A stretch of DNA of 12,629 nt, taken from assembly GCA_028693975.1 (NCBI GenBank), contig JAQUUF010000018.1, forward strand, positions 1 to 12,629. Reading direction: 5' to 3'. A program made the position numbers and the translations under genes. The notes below the pieces were generated by a model that made no database searches, was not told where the DNA came from, and was given only the letters and a program-made list of their open reading frames with translations. Source of the stretch: Acidaminococcaceae bacterium (lineage in GTDB: Bacteria; Bacillota; Negativicutes; Acidaminococcales; Acidaminococcaceae). Of this stretch, positions 1-7,087 are shown piece after piece; positions within the stretch are counted from its first letter, which is position 1; each line of letters begins with the position of its first letter.

Positions 1-110
1 AACCACTGGGGCAAGCCACGTTTGGTCAACAGTAGCATAGGCAAGGAGCGGGGGATATAATTTACAATCGTCATCAAGATGATAATGCTCCAGATATAGG
101 TTTTATCCAT
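1..110 (-). CDS. azlD: AzlD family branched-chain amino acid transport protein, N-terminal part
   Basis: Only the first 36 codons lie in the window; the rest runs off the left edge. The start is ATG at 110-108, inside the end of azlC, giving an 8-nt overlap typical of azlC-azlD pairs. The visible protein begins MDKTYIWSIIILMTIVNYIP and continues RSLPMLLLTKRGLPQW. It has a first hydrophobic helix followed by the Y-[IV]-P-R-x-L-P motif and a short basic loop, which matches the N-terminus of AzlD. AzlD is the small (about 100 residue) membrane partner of AzlC. Together they export branched-chain amino acids and analogues such as azaleucine. The assignment rests on this short stretch plus the position directly behind azlC. 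Confidence 0.8.
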   Translation of the reverse strand, partial: MDKTYIWSIIILMTIVNYIPRSLPMLLLTKRGLPQW

Positions 111-810
111 GCATTTCACCTCGTTCGTTCTTGACTACTAGGTAACAAGCTAGGGCAGAGGTGAGGAGGGTTGCGACGACGATATGCAGTTTGAAGGGGA
201 GAATCTGTGCTAGAAGGGTAGCTAAGATGCCAGAGGACAAACCAATGATTATCATCTTACGGTCAACTAGATAATTGACCCAAATGCCTAGAAACATAGC
301 AGTCAAAATATAGGATACCAACTGGACATTGATACTGATGAATTCAGATGCGTAACAACCTAACGCATTGGCCAAAGACCAAGAGGCACAGCCTAGAGCG
401 TTCAGTGCAAAGGCTTCTTCCGGTGAATAGTAGGGTTCTGTTTCCGTTTCGAAAGAGCTGAGATTGACGGCAAAAGTCTCATCTGTAATGCCGTGGGTAT
501 AGCAGGTCAGAAAAGCAAATTTTTCTTTGGCAAAATAAGGCACCAAGGTAGAGCTGAAGAGCACATAGCGCAAATTAACAATGAAGATAGTGAGGCCAAT
601 ACTCCAAAAGGAGGCTCCTTGCATCATCATGGCAATACCAATGAATTGGCTGCTGCAAGCGTAGGCCATGATACTAATAGCAAACATTTCTAAGGGATTA
701 ATACCGGCTTTTTCGCCGAGAATACCACAGGCAATACCTAAGGCCACATAACCTAGAGCTATTGGCGCGGCTTTTTGAAAAACCCGTTTACTAAATTTCA
801 TTGCTAACAA
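103..810 (-). CDS. azlC: AzlC family branched-chain amino acid exporter, large subunit
   Basis: Integral membrane protein of about 235 residues with several hydrophobic helices. It carries AzlC landmarks: an N-terminal A-P-I-A-L-G-Y segment, G-I-A-C-G-I-L-G-E-K-A-G, the A-C-S-S-Q-F block and the N-L-R-Y-V-L-F-S-S-T-L block. With AzlD it forms an exporter for branched-chain amino acids and toxic analogues. The open frame extends back to ATG 855-853, but that start is unlikely because it sits on the likely -10 box (854-859). Two better starts exist. TTG at 810-808 has GGGGTG six bases upstream. ATG at 801-799 begins MKFSKRVF but lies about 15 bases from that RBS. I chose TTG 810; ATG 801 is nearly as plausible. 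The gene is divergent from the DUF1015-serC operon. Confidence 0.85.
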   Translation of the reverse strand: MLAMKFSKRVFQKAAPIALGYVALGIACGILGEKAGINPLEMFAISIMAYACSSQFIGIAMMMQGASFWSIGLTIFIVNLRYVLFSSTLVPYFAKEKFAFLTCYTHGITDETFAVNLSSFETETEPYYSPEEAFALNALGCASWSLANALGCYASEFISINVQLVSYILTAMFLGIWVNYLVDRKMIIIGLSSGILATLLAQILPFKLHIVVATLLTSALACYLVVKNERGEMHG

Positions 811-853
811 TTCGTTCACCCCATTGTGAATAGAAAAAATATAAATATTTAAC

Positions 854-882
854 ATTATACATTAACTGCTTGTGTTTTTAAA
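854..882 (-). promoter_or_regulatory. Candidate azlCD promoter
   Basis: On the minus strand a perfect TATAAT lies at 859-854. A weak -35 (TTTAAA, 4 of 6) lies at 882-877 with a 17-base spacer. A transcript starting here would begin just inside the first possible ATG (855) of azlC, which supports the shorter start. It overlaps the candidate divergent promoter of the DUF1015 gene. Confidence 0.5.
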
Positions 883-898
883 GCTAGAAATGTAAAAT
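870..898 (+). promoter_or_regulatory. Candidate promoter of the DUF1015-serC operon
   Basis: TTGTGT at 870-875, a 17-base spacer, then TAAAAT at 893-898 (5 of 6 of the -10 consensus, with TG directly before it). The -35 is poor. Its -35 overlaps the -35 of the opposing azlC promoter, so the two transcription units may compete or share a regulator. This is a consensus match only. Confidence 0.35.
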
Positions 899-931
899 AT
901 TAGCATGATGTATCAAAGGAGGATTTATCAT

Positions 932-2173
932 ATGTCACACATTCGACCTTTTAAAGGATTAAGACCGGCTAAAGATTTAGCAGCCAAAATCAGTTCACTT
1001 CCCTATGATGTGTTAGATACAGAGGAGGCACGCCAGGTAATTGCCGCTGAGCCGTTGAGTTTCTTAACTGTTACTAAGCCCGAGGCAACTTTGCCAGAGG
1101 GAACTGATGCCTATAGTGCAGAGGTATACCAACAAGGAAAGTTCAACTTACTTAAGTATATAGAGCAAAAGCAGATGGTTCAAGATGCAGTGCCTTGTTA
1201 CTATATTTATCGACAACAGATGGGAGCTCACATCCAGATTGGTTTGGTAGCGGCCTGCTCAGTAGAAGAGTATAGGACTAATCTCATTAAGAAACATGAG
1301 TTAACTCGTGTAGATAAAGAAACTGATAGGGTTAAGCATATTGAAGCAACCCAAGCGCAGACAGGGCCGGTATTTTTGACCTATAAGAGTAAAGGGCAGA
1401 TTGCTGCTTTGATTTTGCAGATTATGGGGGATAAACAACCAGTCTATGATTTTAAAGCTGCCGACGGTATTCAACACACTATCTATGTAGTATCCGAGTT
1501 GCCTCTGGTGGCGCAAATTACCAAATTGTTTGAACAAGTGCAGGCTTTGTATATAGCTGATGGTCATCACCGTTGTGCAGCGGCTGAACGCGTTTCTGCT
1601 GCGGCTGCTCAGAGTGGCAAAGCAGCAGGCGAGCAAGATTACTTTCTTGCAGTAATTTTCCCAGATAATATGATGAAGGTAATGGATTATAACAGGGTAG
1701 TTAAGGATCTCAATGGTTTAAGCTTTGAGGACTTCTTCTCGCGTTTGGAGCAAGTTTTTGCTATTAATGAATTGTCGGGTTTGCCGCAGCTGAAGGGCAA
1801 GCATCAATTCGCTATGTATATTGATGAGAGCTGGTATGAGCTCAAGCTCCTAAATGCCGTACAAGAGAGTAATCCGGTAGCATCTTTGGATGTTAGTATT
1901 TTGCAGGAGCAGGTTTTGCAACCCATTTTGGGCATTGGTGACCCTCGTACTGATGAGAGAATTGCTTTTGTCGGTGGTATTCGTGGTCTTAAGGAATTAG
2001 AAAATAAGGTTAATTGTGGAGAATATACTGTGGCATTTGCTCTTTATCCTACTACTGTGGAGCAATTGATGCAGGTGGCTGACCAGGGCCTGGTGATGCC
2101 ACCCAAATCTACTTGGTTTGAGCCTAAGCTACGTGATGGTTTGGTAGTACACTTGATTGGAGATGAGCAATAG
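932..2173 (+). CDS. DUF1015 family protein (COG4198 type)
   Basis: A 413-residue soluble protein. The frame is open from 905, but ATG 932 is the real start: AAAGGAGG lies at 916-922, nine bases before it, and the protein then begins MSHIRPFKGLRP as family members do. Family landmarks visible: a K-K-H-E-L-T-R-V-D-K-E-T-D-R block near residues 120-132, Y-I-A-D-G-H-H-R-C-A-A-A near 207-218, and D-P-R-T-D-E-R-I-A-F-V-G-G in the C-terminal third. The two conserved His in A-D-G-H-H-R are obvious candidates for a catalytic or metal role. No biochemical function of DUF1015 is known to me. The serC GTG start shares the last base of this gene's stop, so the two are translationally coupled, and I recall the family often sitting beside serA/serC. 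A role in serine or phosphoserine metabolism is inference. Confidence 0.9.
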   Translation: MSHIRPFKGLRPAKDLAAKISSLPYDVLDTEEARQVIAAEPLSFLTVTKPEATLPEGTDAYSAEVYQQGKFNLLKYIEQKQMVQDAVPCYYIYRQQMGAHIQIGLVAACSVEEYRTNLIKKHELTRVDKETDRVKHIEATQAQTGPVFLTYKSKGQIAALILQIMGDKQPVYDFKAADGIQHTIYVVSELPLVAQITKLFEQVQALYIADGHHRCAAAERVSAAAAQSGKAAGEQDYFLAVIFPDNMMKVMDYNRVVKDLNGLSFEDFFSRLEQVFAINELSGLPQLKGKHQFAMYIDESWYELKLLNAVQESNPVASLDVSILQEQVLQPILGIGDPRTDERIAFVGGIRGLKELENKVNCGEYTVAFALYPTTVEQLMQVADQGLVMPPKSTWFEPKLRDGLVVHLIGDEQ

Positions 2174-3258
2174 TGAAGAGGATTTTTAACTTTAGTGCCG
2201 GACCTGCAATGCTGCCTTTGGAAGTGCTCAAGCAGGTGCAGTCTGAATTATTAGATTGCCAGAACAGTGGTATGTCCATTCTAGAGGTAAGCCATAGGTC
2301 TAAGGTCTATGAGAAGGTTAATAGTGAAGCAGAGCAGGATATTAAGGATTTGCTGGGCTTGGATGATAGCTGGTGTGTGCTTTTCTTAGGTGGCGGTGCT
2401 AGCTTACAGTTTACTATGGTCCCAATGAATTTCTTGCCGGAAGGCAAGGTTGGTGTCTATGCTGATACCAGTTCTTTTTCGGCCAAAGCAGTCAAAGAAG
2501 CAGCCAAAGTCGGTGAGACAAAGGTTATCTTCAGTAGTAAAGCAGATAAATACAATAGAGTGCCTAAGCTATCAGAATTAACTTTGCCGGAGAATGCCGC
2601 ATATTTGCATATTACTGGTAATAATACCATTGAAGGTACAGAATACAAAGATTATCCTGACACGGGAGCAGTACCTTTGATTGCGGACCTATCTTCTGAT
2701 ATTTTGAGTAAACCAATCCCTACAGATAAGTTTTCACTGATATTCGCCGGTGCCCAGAAGAACATTGGACCAGGTGGTGTAGTGGTGGTTATTGCTAAAA
2801 AAGATTTTATTAAAGGTCGTTCTACTACTTTGCCTACTATGCTCAATTATGAAGTGCACATGGATAATAACTCTTTGTACAATACACCACCTGTGTTTGG
2901 CGTATATATTGTGGGATTGGTGGCCAAATGGTTGAAGGCACAAGGTGGACTCAAAGTGATGGCTCAACGCAATGAAGCCAAGGCTAAGGTGGTTTACGAT
3001 GTTATTGATGCTCATCCTGAGTTTTACCGTGGCTTTGCCGAGCGCGATAGCCGTTCTTTGATGAATGTTACTTTTGGTTTGCCTACTACTGAGCTAGAAG
3101 CACAGTTTGTGGCGGAGGCTACAGCTATTGGACTTAATGGCTTAAAAGGTCACCGCAGTGTGGGTGGTCTCAGAGCATCTATTTATAATGCTATGCCTCA
3201 TATGGGCTGTGTACAATTAGCCGCCTTTATGGAAGGCTTCTGGTATAAAAACAAATAA
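2173..3258 (+). CDS. serC: Phosphoserine aminotransferase
   Basis: PLP-dependent class V aminotransferase. It converts 3-phosphohydroxypyruvate plus glutamate to O-phosphoserine and 2-oxoglutarate, the second step of serine synthesis; it also acts on a pyridoxal 5'-phosphate precursor in organisms using that route. The 361-residue length is normal for SerC. It opens with R-I-F-N-F-S-A-G-P-A-M-L-P, has the V-S-H-R-S block at about 39-43 and the phosphate-binding G-G-G-A-S-L-Q-F at 73-80. The PLP Schiff-base lysine is K196 in A-G-A-Q-K-N-I-G-P-G-G, and H-R-S-V-G-G-L-R-A-S lies near the C-terminus. The start is GTG 2173, overlapping the TAG of the DUF1015 gene by one base; GGAGATGAG just upstream is the RBS and no better ATG exists. 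serA and serB are not in the window. Confidence 0.96.
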   Translation: MKRIFNFSAGPAMLPLEVLKQVQSELLDCQNSGMSILEVSHRSKVYEKVNSEAEQDIKDLLGLDDSWCVLFLGGGASLQFTMVPMNFLPEGKVGVYADTSSFSAKAVKEAAKVGETKVIFSSKADKYNRVPKLSELTLPENAAYLHITGNNTIEGTEYKDYPDTGAVPLIADLSSDILSKPIPTDKFSLIFAGAQKNIGPGGVVVVIAKKDFIKGRSTTLPTMLNYEVHMDNNSLYNTPPVFGVYIVGLVAKWLKAQGGLKVMAQRNEAKAKVVYDVIDAHPEFYRGFAERDSRSLMNVTFGLPTTELEAQFVAEATAIGLNGLKGHRSVGGLRASIYNAMPHMGCVQLAAFMEGFWYKNK

Positions 3259-3271
3259 AGGGGTTTAATTG

Positions 3272-3976
3272 ATGTCTCAACGCAAAAAAAACGGTAAGAA
3301 ACTAGGTGTATTAGGTGGTATGGGTTCGGCTGCCTCCGCAGAATTTTTGCGCATTTTGGCGGCACTAGCGCCTGCGACTACGGATCAGGAGCACCCGGTG
3401 GTATATATGATAGCTGATAGTGATATACCGGACAGGAGTACAGCAATTTTAGGTAAGGGACCCAGCCCACAAGCACAGGTTTATAAGGATTTATTGCAAT
3501 TGTGTGATATGGGAGCAGATGTTTTGGCTGTTCCTTGCAATACGGTGCATTACTTCATTGATAGGTTGGAACAGCCTTTGCCCAAACCTTTGGTGCATAT
3601 CATAGAAGCAACTGTGTTAGCAGCACAAAAAAAGAGCCCTCAGGGGGCGTGGATGCTTTCTACTTTGGGGACGGCCCAAAGCGGTTTGTATCAGGAGTGC
3701 GCACAGGCCCATAATTACCCTATTTATTTACCCAATGACGAGCAAAAAGAGAAAATTCAGGCTAGTATTTTAGAGGTTAAAGCCAATCGTATGACAGCGG
3801 CGGGTAGCTTGGTCAAAGAAGTGGTAGAGGAACTCTGGCAAGAGAGAGAGCTCTTGGTGATGACTGCTTGCACTGAAATACCTTTGGGTTATGATGCATC
3901 AGGCTTACCACAAGAGAAGAGTGTATCTAGTCTGGGTGCCTTGGCAGCGGCTTGCGTGGATGCTTTGTATGATTAA
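3272..3976 (+). CDS. Aspartate/glutamate racemase family protein
   Basis: A 234-residue cytosolic protein of the PLP-independent Asp/Glu racemase superfamily (RacX/YgeA type). It begins after a short basic tail with L-G-V-L-G-G-M-G-S-A-A-S-A. It has both catalytic cysteines in their usual settings: C89 in V-P-C-N-T-V-H and C200 in T-A-C-T-E-I-P-L. The usual activity is interconversion of L- and D-aspartate or other D-amino acids through the two-thiol mechanism. The exact substrate cannot be read from sequence, and broad-spectrum relatives exist. The start is ATG 3272 with AAAGGGG at 3257-3263, eight bases upstream; a TTG directly before it (3269) is less well spaced. The gene follows serC by 13 bases, so the two are probably co-transcribed. 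Confidence 0.9.
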   Translation: MSQRKKNGKKLGVLGGMGSAASAEFLRILAALAPATTDQEHPVVYMIADSDIPDRSTAILGKGPSPQAQVYKDLLQLCDMGADVLAVPCNTVHYFIDRLEQPLPKPLVHIIEATVLAAQKKSPQGAWMLSTLGTAQSGLYQECAQAHNYPIYLPNDEQKEKIQASILEVKANRMTAAGSLVKEVVEELWQERELLVMTACTEIPLGYDASGLPQEKSVSSLGALAAACVDALYD

Positions 3977-4016
3977 ACCTTAAGTCGTTTTGGTTGCAAC
4001 ACGGGGAGGTGGAACA

Positions 4017-5498
4017 ATGTTCAAAGATGGAAAACTTTTGATTGGTAAGGGAGAAGAGAATATTTATCTCCTTCCACCAATGGTTAATAGACATGGTCTT
4101 ATCGCCGGCGCTACTGGTACGGGCAAAACTATTACTTTGAAGGTGATGGCTGAGTCACTTAGTGATATGGGTGTACCGGTTTTTTTGGCAGACATTAAAG
4201 GTGATGTTTCAGGTACCTGTGTAAGTGGGACTCTTACTGACAAATTAAGAAATAGACTAGATAAAATGGGCATCAAAGATTTTTCTGTACATGCCTATCC
4301 AGTAACTTTCTGGGATGTTTATGGTCAAAAGGGGCATCCTGTGAGAACTACAGTATCTGAAATGGGACCGGTCTTGTTAGCACGCTTGCTGGAGTTGACA
4401 GATGTGCAGACCGGAGTGTTGAACATTGTTTTCCGCATCGCGGATGACAGAAAATTACTAATCCTCGATTTAAAGGATTTGCGTTCCATGTTGACTTATG
4501 TGGGTGAACATGCGAAGGAATTCACTACACAATATGGCAATGTAACTAAACAAAGCGTGGGTGCTATTCTGCGTTCATTGATGGCTCTTGAAGATGCTGG
4601 CGGCGAGAATTTCTTTGGAGAACCGGCCCTTAATATTAGAGACTGGCTGGCCAAAGACGAAAACGGACATGGTGCAGTCAATATTTTTAATTGTGTTGAG
4701 TTATACCAGCATCCTATTTTGTATTCTACTTTTATGCTGTGGCTCTTAAATGAGTTGTTTGAGATTATGCCGGAAGTGGGAGATTTGGATAAACCTAAGA
4801 TAGTCTTTTTCTTTGATGAAGCTCACCTGCTTTTTAACAACGCTCCCAAGGCTTTGGTAGATAAGGTGGTACAGGTAGTTAAGCTGATTCGGTCCAAGGG
4901 TGTAGGCGTATATTTTATCACACAGAATCCAGCCGATTTGCCCGACCAGGTTCTGGCTCAATTAGGGAACAGAGTACAGCATGCTCTGCGCGGCTATACA
5001 CCTGCTGAGCAAAAAGCTATTAAGGCGGCTGCGGCCAGCTTTCGTACTAATCCGGCGTTCAAGACAGAAGATGTTATCGGAGAATTGTCTATTGGTGAAG
5101 CTCTGACTTCCTTCTTGGATGAAGAAGGAAGACCTGCTATGGTCCAGAAAACAAAAATATTGCCACCCATGAGCAGTATGTCAGCCGCTGATGCTGGCAT
5201 CGTGGAGAAACTTATTAAATCCAGTTTGTTATATGGCAAATATGAAGAAGTAATTGATAGGGAATCGGCTTATGAAATACTGACGGCACAGAAATCTCAG
5301 GAAGATGAGGAAACTCAAGCAGCCCAAGTTGCCAAATTGGCCGATAAGCAGGCTAAGGAGCAGGCTGCTGCCGCAAGAGCCGCCAGTCGCCAACCCAAAA
5401 GTTTAACGGATAGAATGATTGACAAGACCGTAAATTCTCTGGAGAAAAAGGCTATAAATGTTTTTACCCGTACTTTGTTTGGCTTGTTACGTAAATAA
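4017..5498 (+). CDS. HerA-like DUF853 family ATPase (YjgR type)
   Basis: A 493-residue P-loop ATPase of the FtsK/HerA superfamily, close to the usual length of E. coli YjgR-like proteins. The Walker A motif G-A-T-G-T-G-K-T is at 31-38. The Walker B motif I-V-F-F-F-D-E-A-H-L-L-F is at 262-273, with D267/E268 as the metal and catalytic pair. It is followed by the F-I-T-Q-N-P sensor segment and an L-G-N-R-V-Q-H-A-L-R block that would supply arginine-finger residues. An Ala/Gln/Lys-rich stretch, probably a coiled coil, precedes the C-terminal helix. Relatives are predicted hexameric translocases, but the physiological role of the YjgR group is not established. No NurA nuclease or other DNA-repair partner is nearby. 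The start is ATG 4017, with GGGGAGG at 4003-4009; a TTG at 3990 is open but lacks an RBS. It lies 40 bases after the racemase gene. Confidence 0.9.
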   Translation: MFKDGKLLIGKGEENIYLLPPMVNRHGLIAGATGTGKTITLKVMAESLSDMGVPVFLADIKGDVSGTCVSGTLTDKLRNRLDKMGIKDFSVHAYPVTFWDVYGQKGHPVRTTVSEMGPVLLARLLELTDVQTGVLNIVFRIADDRKLLILDLKDLRSMLTYVGEHAKEFTTQYGNVTKQSVGAILRSLMALEDAGGENFFGEPALNIRDWLAKDENGHGAVNIFNCVELYQHPILYSTFMLWLLNELFEIMPEVGDLDKPKIVFFFDEAHLLFNNAPKALVDKVVQVVKLIRSKGVGVYFITQNPADLPDQVLAQLGNRVQHALRGYTPAEQKAIKAAAASFRTNPAFKTEDVIGELSIGEALTSFLDEEGRPAMVQKTKILPPMSSMSAADAGIVEKLIKSSLLYGKYEEVIDRESAYEILTAQKSQEDEETQAAQVAKLADKQAKEQAAAARAASRQPKSLTDRMIDKTVNSLEKKAINVFTRTLFGLLRK

Positions 5499-5564
5499 TA
5501 AACATAAAGAAAATCCGTTTACCACTATTTTTTAATGTGGCAAACGGATTTTCTTTATGTTTAT
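5498..5564. terminator. Long symmetrical bidirectional terminator hairpin
   Basis: A 23-bp perfect inverted repeat (5498-5520 with 5542-5564) continues after one mismatch into 4 more pairs (5522-5525 with 5537-5540), leaving an 11-base loop. The inner stem holds the G/C pairs and the outer half is A/T-rich, so each strand reads a hairpin followed by a U-rich tract (TTTTCTTTATGTTTAT). It lies between convergent genes, overlaps the last base of the DUF853 stop codon, and ends 19 bases from the TPM gene stop. It can terminate both operons. Confidence 0.85.
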
Positions 5565-5583
5565 AAATAGCAAAGGTAAAGGT

Positions 5584-6363
5584 TTACCAACTTCTGCTGG
5601 AGCCGCCGCCTCCGCCACTGCCACCACCGAAGCCGCCTCCGCCAAATCCTCCGCCACGGCCTCCGTGACCGCCGCGACCAAAGAGAAAGAGGTAGAAGAG
5701 CAGACGGGTCAAAGCACCGCCCAAGAACATTTGGTCAATGATGAAAAGTAAAATCAAGCCTCCTGCAAGAGCAATTTGCATCCACCAAGGGGTTTGAGTT
5801 TGGTTAGCATTATCTGCCTTTGTGGAGGATACACTACGCACATTCAAATCCTTAGTGGTTAGATTATATTCCTTTAACGTGGTATTAAATAGCGCCGAAT
5901 AGCCGCTCAAAATTCCTTTGTCATAATCACCTTGTCTAAAATAAGGCAACATATACTGGTCTTGAATACGTCCGGTCAAGCCGTCTGGCAGAGCCCCTTC
6001 TAAACCATAGCCGACTTCGATTCTTGATTTGCGGTCATTGACAGCGACCAAGAGCAAGACACCGTTGTTTTTTTGCTTATCACCGATACCCCAGGAGCGC
6101 AAGAGGCTCAAGGAATAATCCTCCAAAGCATCTCCTTGCAGTGAGGGAATGGTGACTACCACAATCTGAGCTTTAGTTTTTTCATCTAAAGCCGCACTGT
6201 GGGCAATAATAGTTTTTTTAGTCTGGGTGGATAATACTTTGGCATAATCTTGCACATAAATGCTACTTGTTGGCTTGGCTGGTAGGTTAGACGCAGAAAA
6301 ACCTGTAGGAGCAAGAGTAAAAAATTGGCAAAATAAGACCACCAATAAAACTAAAGTTTTCAT
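5584..6363 (-). CDS. TPM-domain membrane protein (YgcG family)
   Basis: A 259-residue exported protein. Residues 1-24 are a signal peptide (M-K-T-L then a hydrophobic run, cleavage near F-S-A). The TPM domain (PF04536) covers about 35-165 and includes V-N-D-R-K-S-R-I-E-V-G-Y-G-L-E-G-A-L-P-D, the typical conserved core. One or two membrane helices follow at about 196-228. The tail from 229 is almost all glycine, ending S-S-R-S-W. The family is usually membrane-anchored with the TPM domain outside. Names like 'TPM phosphatase' come from plant/thylakoid work, and the enzymatic role in bacteria is uncertain. The ATG (6363-6361) shares one base with the lemA stop (TAATG), so translation is coupled. 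LemA-TPM pairs are common. Confidence 0.9.
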   Translation of the reverse strand: MKTLVLLVVLFCQFFTLAPTGFSASNLPAKPTSSIYVQDYAKVLSTQTKKTIIAHSAALDEKTKAQIVVVTIPSLQGDALEDYSLSLLRSWGIGDKQKNNGVLLLVAVNDRKSRIEVGYGLEGALPDGLTGRIQDQYMLPYFRQGDYDKGILSGYSALFNTTLKEYNLTTKDLNVRSVSSTKADNANQTQTPWWMQIALAGGLILLFIIDQMFLGGALTRLLFYLFLFGRGGHGGRGGGFGGGGFGGGSGGGGGSSRSW

Positions 6364-6917
6364 TAGAAGCTTACCTTAGGAGCCGTTTTGGCAGCTTCGT
6401 CAGTTTTGAAATAATCTCTGGGGCTAAACCCGAACATACCTGCAAAGAGTGAGGTAGGGAAAGATTTGATTTTGGTATTGTACTGCTGAGCCGCGTCATT
6501 ATAGTCTTTGCGTGCTACAGCCAAACGATTCTCGGTACCGGCTAATTCATCTTGCAACTGAGCAAAGTTTTGATTTGCTTTTAGTTGGGGGTAGTTTTCG
6601 GAAATAGCTAATAAACGGGATAAAGCATTGCTCAATTCGCCGTTAGCGGCAGCTTTCTCGTTAACTGTTGTCGCACCTGCTAATTTGCTTCTAGCGTCAG
6701 CTACAGATTTGAATACTCCTGCTTCATGGGCTGCATAGCCCTTAACAGTGTTGACAAGATTGGGGATGAGGTCACTTCTTCGTTGTAATTGGTTATCAAC
6801 TTGACTCCATTTGCTAGTGACATTTTCATTCATTGTTACCATGCCATTGTAGGTGCTTACTAAGGAACCCAAAACTACGACGATGACAACGATTATTGCG
6901 ATTAAACTCTTCTTCAT
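6363..6917 (-). CDS. lemA: LemA family protein
   Basis: A 184-residue protein, the family's normal length. A single N-terminal membrane helix (residues 5-22, rich in I/V) is followed by the signature segment Y-N-G-M-V, then W-S-Q-V-D-N-Q-L-Q-R-R and D-L-I-P-N-L-V-N-T-V-K-G-Y-A-A-H-E at about 37-65. It then has the helical-bundle region with E-N-Y-P-Q-L-K-A-N-Q-N-F near 107-118 and the C-terminal Y-N-T-K-I-K-S-F-P-T-S-L-F-A block. LemA proteins are membrane-anchored helical bundles with the bulk outside the membrane; their precise function is not settled. AAGGAG seven bases or so before ATG 6917 is a good RBS. The gene has its own strong promoter and is coupled to the TPM gene by a 1-nt overlap. 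Confidence 0.95.
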   Translation of the reverse strand: MKKSLIAIIVVIVVVLGSLVSTYNGMVTMNENVTSKWSQVDNQLQRRSDLIPNLVNTVKGYAAHEAGVFKSVADARSKLAGATTVNEKAAANGELSNALSRLLAISENYPQLKANQNFAQLQDELAGTENRLAVARKDYNDAAQQYNTKIKSFPTSLFAGMFGFSPRDYFKTDEAAKTAPKVSF

Positions 6918-6986
6918 TGTTTTTCTCCTTCAAAATAAGATATTTTAGTCCCACCTTGCACTCACGCAAAGTTCTCTAATATATTA

Positions 6987-7015
6987 ATTGTACGGAAGAT
7001 ACGTGCTACTGTCAA
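6987..7015 (-). promoter_or_regulatory. lemA-TPM operon promoter
   Basis: On the minus strand: perfect TTGACA at 7015-7010, a 17-base spacer, then TACAAT (5 of 6) at 6992-6987. It sits about 70 bases upstream of the lemA ATG and just downstream of the PepSY gene terminator, so lemA-TPM is an independent housekeeping-type unit. Confidence 0.8.
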
Positions 7016-7036
7016 ATGAAATAACAGTGAAATAAA

Positions 7037-7068
7037 AAGCAGAAGCTCTCAGAAGAAAGCTCCTGCTT
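7037..7068 (-). terminator. Intrinsic terminator of the PepSY-like gene
   Basis: Read on the minus strand, AAGCAGGAGCT pairs with AGCTTCTGCTT (11 bp, with one G-U pair). The stem closes a 10-base loop and is followed by TTTTTATTT merging with the stem foot. It lies 20 bases after the stop codon of the PepSY-like gene. Confidence 0.8.
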
Positions 7069-7087
7069 AATTGTGTTAACATATTCT

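Noticed and set aside
493..693. Plus-strand 66-codon ORF within azlC
   Set aside because: Antisense shadow of a clear membrane protein gene, with no RBS.
3977..4016. Promoter or terminator between the racemase and DUF853 genes
   Set aside because: No stem-loop with a T-run and no convincing -35/-10 pair; it appears to be only an intergenic spacer with an RBS.
5498..5564. A MITE or REP-type mobile repeat
   Set aside because: No target duplication and no second copy in the window; its place between convergent stops and its U-tracts fit a terminator.
5590..5680. Repeated GGC/GCC-rich tract as a tandem repeat or CRISPR-like element
   Set aside because: It is codon-level low complexity of the poly-glycine tail of the TPM protein, with irregular units and no spacers.
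5557..5751. Plus-strand 64-codon ORF rich in Ala/Ser/Thr
   Set aside because: It is the antisense of the glycine-rich tail of the TPM protein (GCC/ACC/TCC complements of glycine codons) and has no RBS; the minus-strand gene fully explains it.
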